The translations under genes were made by a program, and so were the position numbers. From positions 2,356,985 through 2,372,493 of the forward strand of contig CP070658.1 of NCBI GenBank assembly GCA_020355105.1: DNA of 15,509 nucleotides, read 5' to 3'. Source of the DNA: Candidatus Thorarchaeota archaeon (GTDB taxonomy: Archaea > Asgardarchaeota > Thorarchaeia > Thorarchaeales > Thorarchaeaceae). This document shows, in pieces, positions 13,619 to 15,509 of this stretch. A model generated the notes under the pieces. The model was not told the DNA's origin. It saw only the letters and a list, made by a program, of their open reading frames with translations, and searched no databases. Position 1 is the stretch's first letter; each line of letters starts with the position of its first letter.

Positions 13619-15121
13619 ATGTCTAAGATGTCCTTTCAATTGAGTCTGAAGTGCACAAGTTGTGGGCAGGAGCATGAGCCTCAGACACATGTCACAGCAT
13701 GTACTGAGTGCGACGGTGTGCTTCACGCATTGTACAACCTAGATAGCATAAGTGACACCCTTAGTCCTCGGAAACTGGAGAGAAGGAGGCCCGGCGTCTG
13801 GAAGTACTCAGAGCTCCTTCCGATTAGGGAACAGAAGAATATGATATCCCTTGGGGAGGGAGGAACGTACCTTCACAAGTGTGATCGTCTATCAAAGGAG
13901 ATTGGACTGCAGAATCTGTTCCTAAAGGACGAAACAACAAATCCTACGGGTGCATTCATAGACAGAGGCACAGCAGTAGAGATTTCGGCTGTAAAAGAAA
14001 GGGGTTTCAAGTCAGTCTGCTGTGGTTCAAGCGGCAACCTCGCCGCATCGTTGGTGGCATATGCTGCCCGGGCGGGTCTGAATAGTAGGGTCTTCATTGG
14101 ACAGAGGGGAAATGTAGATGTGGGGAAGTTCTATCAAATCCTAGCCTACGCGGCAGACGTTGAGATTGTTAAGAACCATGAAGATGCACTGATACGGGCG
14201 CAAAGAGAGAGTGGAAGAAGTCATTGTGTAATGGGTCACAACCCACATTTCCTTGAGGGAGAGAAGACCACGGTCTATGAAACTTGTGAGCAGTTAGGAT
14301 GGACCACACCAGATTGGATTATTGTTCCAATGGGGAACGGGGGGCATATCTCGATGATCTGGAAAGGCCTCAATGAACTCGAAAGGACTGGTCTGATTTC
14401 CAAATCGACAGCAAGACTAGTCGGTGTCCAAGCAGACGGATGTTCACCAATAGTAGATGCATTTCAACGGGGTGACAGGAAGATAATCCCTGCGAAAGTG
14501 GGGACCACTGTCGCTTTTGACATAGGTGTGAAGAGTCCATCATCAGGACAGAACGCCCTGGTTGCGATAGAGCTATCAGAAGGTACAGCCCAAGCTGTTT
14601 CCGACAGGGAGATACTTGAAGCGGTTCGCTCCTTGGCAAAGCTTGAGGGCGTATTTGCAGAGCCTTCATCAGCGACAACAATTGCAGTTCTGAAGAAACT
14701 CGTTGAATCAGGGAGCATAGATGGCAGCGACAGGGTCGTCTGTATGATCACTGGAATGGGGTTGAAGTATCCCGAGATTGCTAGAGATTTCGTGAAGGGC
14801 AGAGGAGAGCTTGAACATCTTCTGAGTAGGGTCGAAGGTCGAAAGTTTACGACCAAGTTGGGAGAAACAAAGGTCTGCATACTTAGAGTCCTTTCCAAGG
14901 GGGAATCGTACGGATACGGCATATGGAAGGCACTTAGGGACGACTTTGGAATAGCCCTCAAGATTCCCAGCGTCTACCAACACCTCACAGAACTCACTGG
15001 AAGTGGACTCGTAATCAGTACACGAACGGAACGGACACACGAGAAGCGACAGAGAAACTACTATGCATTGACCGAAAAGGGGAAGTGGACTCTGACTCAG
15101 CTGGAGAAACTCGAACGCTAG
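13619..15121 (+). CDS. Threonine-synthase-like protein fused to a PadR-type winged helix; PLP lysine lost
   Basis: A 500-residue fusion. Residues 1-400 follow archaeal threonine synthase: a zinc-ribbon-like N-terminus (C12, C15, C28, C31), LGEGGT (78-83), the asparagine loop SSGN (137-140), FLEGEKT (211-217), the PLP-phosphate loop GNGG (239-242) and MITGMGLKYP (376-385). The segment that should read SFKDRG, whose lysine forms the Schiff base with PLP, is AFIDRG: residue 114 is isoleucine (codon ATA). The usual GxPxN segment and TGHG are also changed, to KSPSSG (305-310) and TGMG. Residues about 412-500 are a PadR-type winged helix (KVCILRVLSKGESYGYGIWKAL, SVYQHLTELTGSGLV, RNYYALTEKGK). Threonine synthesis is therefore unlikely; a regulator that senses PLP or an amino-acid-like ligand is inferred. 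The start is leaderless behind a TATA box and palindrome. It diverges from the GNAT-ECF transporter pair. Confidence 0.9.
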   Translation: MSKMSFQLSLKCTSCGQEHEPQTHVTACTECDGVLHALYNLDSISDTLSPRKLERRRPGVWKYSELLPIREQKNMISLGEGGTYLHKCDRLSKEIGLQNLFLKDETTNPTGAFIDRGTAVEISAVKERGFKSVCCGSSGNLAASLVAYAARAGLNSRVFIGQRGNVDVGKFYQILAYAADVEIVKNHEDALIRAQRESGRSHCVMGHNPHFLEGEKTTVYETCEQLGWTTPDWIIVPMGNGGHISMIWKGLNELERTGLISKSTARLVGVQADGCSPIVDAFQRGDRKIIPAKVGTTVAFDIGVKSPSSGQNALVAIELSEGTAQAVSDREILEAVRSLAKLEGVFAEPSSATTIAVLKKLVESGSIDGSDRVVCMITGMGLKYPEIARDFVKGRGELEHLLSRVEGRKFTTKLGETKVCILRVLSKGESYGYGIWKALRDDFGIALKIPSVYQHLTELTGSGLVISTRTERTHEKRQRNYYALTEKGKWTLTQLEKLER

Positions 15122-15205
15122 CCCATGATATCGTACGTAGGCGAACTGTTTTATGGCATCGAAGTGAAGCCCTCAGTATCCTATTGCTTTGAGGGAGGAA
15201 ATTAG

Positions 15206-15509
15206 ATGCCGAAGAAATGGATACAAACTGATGACTGGAAGAACGAGAAGCATGTGCCTTCAATCGATATCAAGAAGATTGAGGATGGGAAAGCTTACGT
15301 CAATGTCATGGTTGGGAAGGAGATTGCCCATCCCAATACTACGGCGCATCACATAAAGTGGTGTGACCTCTTCTTCTGGCCAGAAGGAGAGAAGTTCCCT
15401 GTTGAGATTGGATATGCCACATTCGACCATCACGGAGAATCAGCAAAAGGCGCCGACACAAGTGGAATCTATAGCGAACCGGTTGCGAAATTTGTCTTCA
15501 AGACTGAGA
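15206..15509 (+). CDS. Superoxide reductase (neelaredoxin type), 3' end outside window
   Basis: The first 101 residues of a non-haem iron protein that reduces superoxide to hydrogen peroxide without making oxygen, a typical defence of anaerobes. The first iron-ligand motif EKHVP gives Glu14 and His16, and HPNTTAHHIKW gives His42 and His48, matching the numbering of the Pyrococcus enzyme to within one residue. The final Cys and His ligands lie beyond the window edge. There is no N-terminal desulforedoxin domain, so it is the one-iron class. GGAGG (15194-15198) is seven bases before the ATG, and GTTTTATGG (about 15148-15156) is a likely TATA box. It follows the PLP-fold/PadR gene after 84 bases with its own promoter. 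Confidence 0.93.
   Translation, partial: MPKKWIQTDDWKNEKHVPSIDIKKIEDGKAYVNVMVGKEIAHPNTTAHHIKWCDLFFWPEGEKFPVEIGYATFDHHGESAKGADTSGIYSEPVAKFVFKTE

Noticed and set aside
13523..13726. N-terminal extension of the GNAT frame
   Set aside because: It would read through the divergent promoter and the start of the PLP-fold gene; the GNAT fold begins well downstream and an ATG with a ribosome site exists at 13522.
1..15509. CRISPR arrays, insertion sequences, integrase or attachment sites
   Set aside because: No regularly spaced repeats, transposase-like products or terminal inverted repeats were seen on either strand.

Overview
The window looks archaeal. TATA-like boxes (for example 1392-1400, 10448-10454, 13591-13601) sit about 25 bases ahead of predicted transcription starts, several genes appear to have very short or no leaders, and an archaeoflavoprotein, a Mer-type F420 enzyme and a Mig-type DNA glycosylase are present. 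GC content is moderate, AGA/AGG arginine codons are common, and paired double-winged-helix proteins occur. This would suit an Asgard lineage such as Thorarchaeota, but that placement is an impression and not a measurement.

Left part (1-2456): the tail of an unidentified gene meets, tail to tail, an operon of an AfpA/DmrB-type flavoprotein and a Mig/MutY-type glycosylase. A divergent Mer-like F420-dependent oxidoreductase starts on the other side of a shared promoter region. Next (2486-5049) is a minus-strand pair of large proteins joined by an ATGA overlap, each apparently with two DNA-binding/sensor halves. Then 5050-6298 is about 1.25 kb without any large gene. It holds three short reading frames with good ribosome binding sites, one 13-codon mini-frame and several hairpins.

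Middle part (6299-10984): an MFS transporter with long cytoplasmic tails, endonuclease III, standard-type seryl-tRNA synthetase, a PEBP (YbhB/YbcL) protein and, divergent from it, a two-motif ferritin-like (rubrerythrin-type) protein.

Right part (11030-15509): an unrecognised 440-residue protein, then a translationally coupled pair of GNAT acetyltransferase and ECF transporter S component, all on the minus strand. Divergent from them is the most striking gene of the window: a threonine-synthase-like protein with a C-terminal PadR-type winged helix, in which the lysine that should hold PLP is isoleucine. A perfect 14-base palindrome lies between its TATA box and its apparently leaderless start codon. 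I read it as a candidate transcription factor derived from a dead fold-type-II PLP enzyme, possibly controlling itself and the divergent GNAT-transporter pair. The window ends inside a superoxide reductase gene, which together with the ferritin-like protein points to an anaerobe coping with oxygen.
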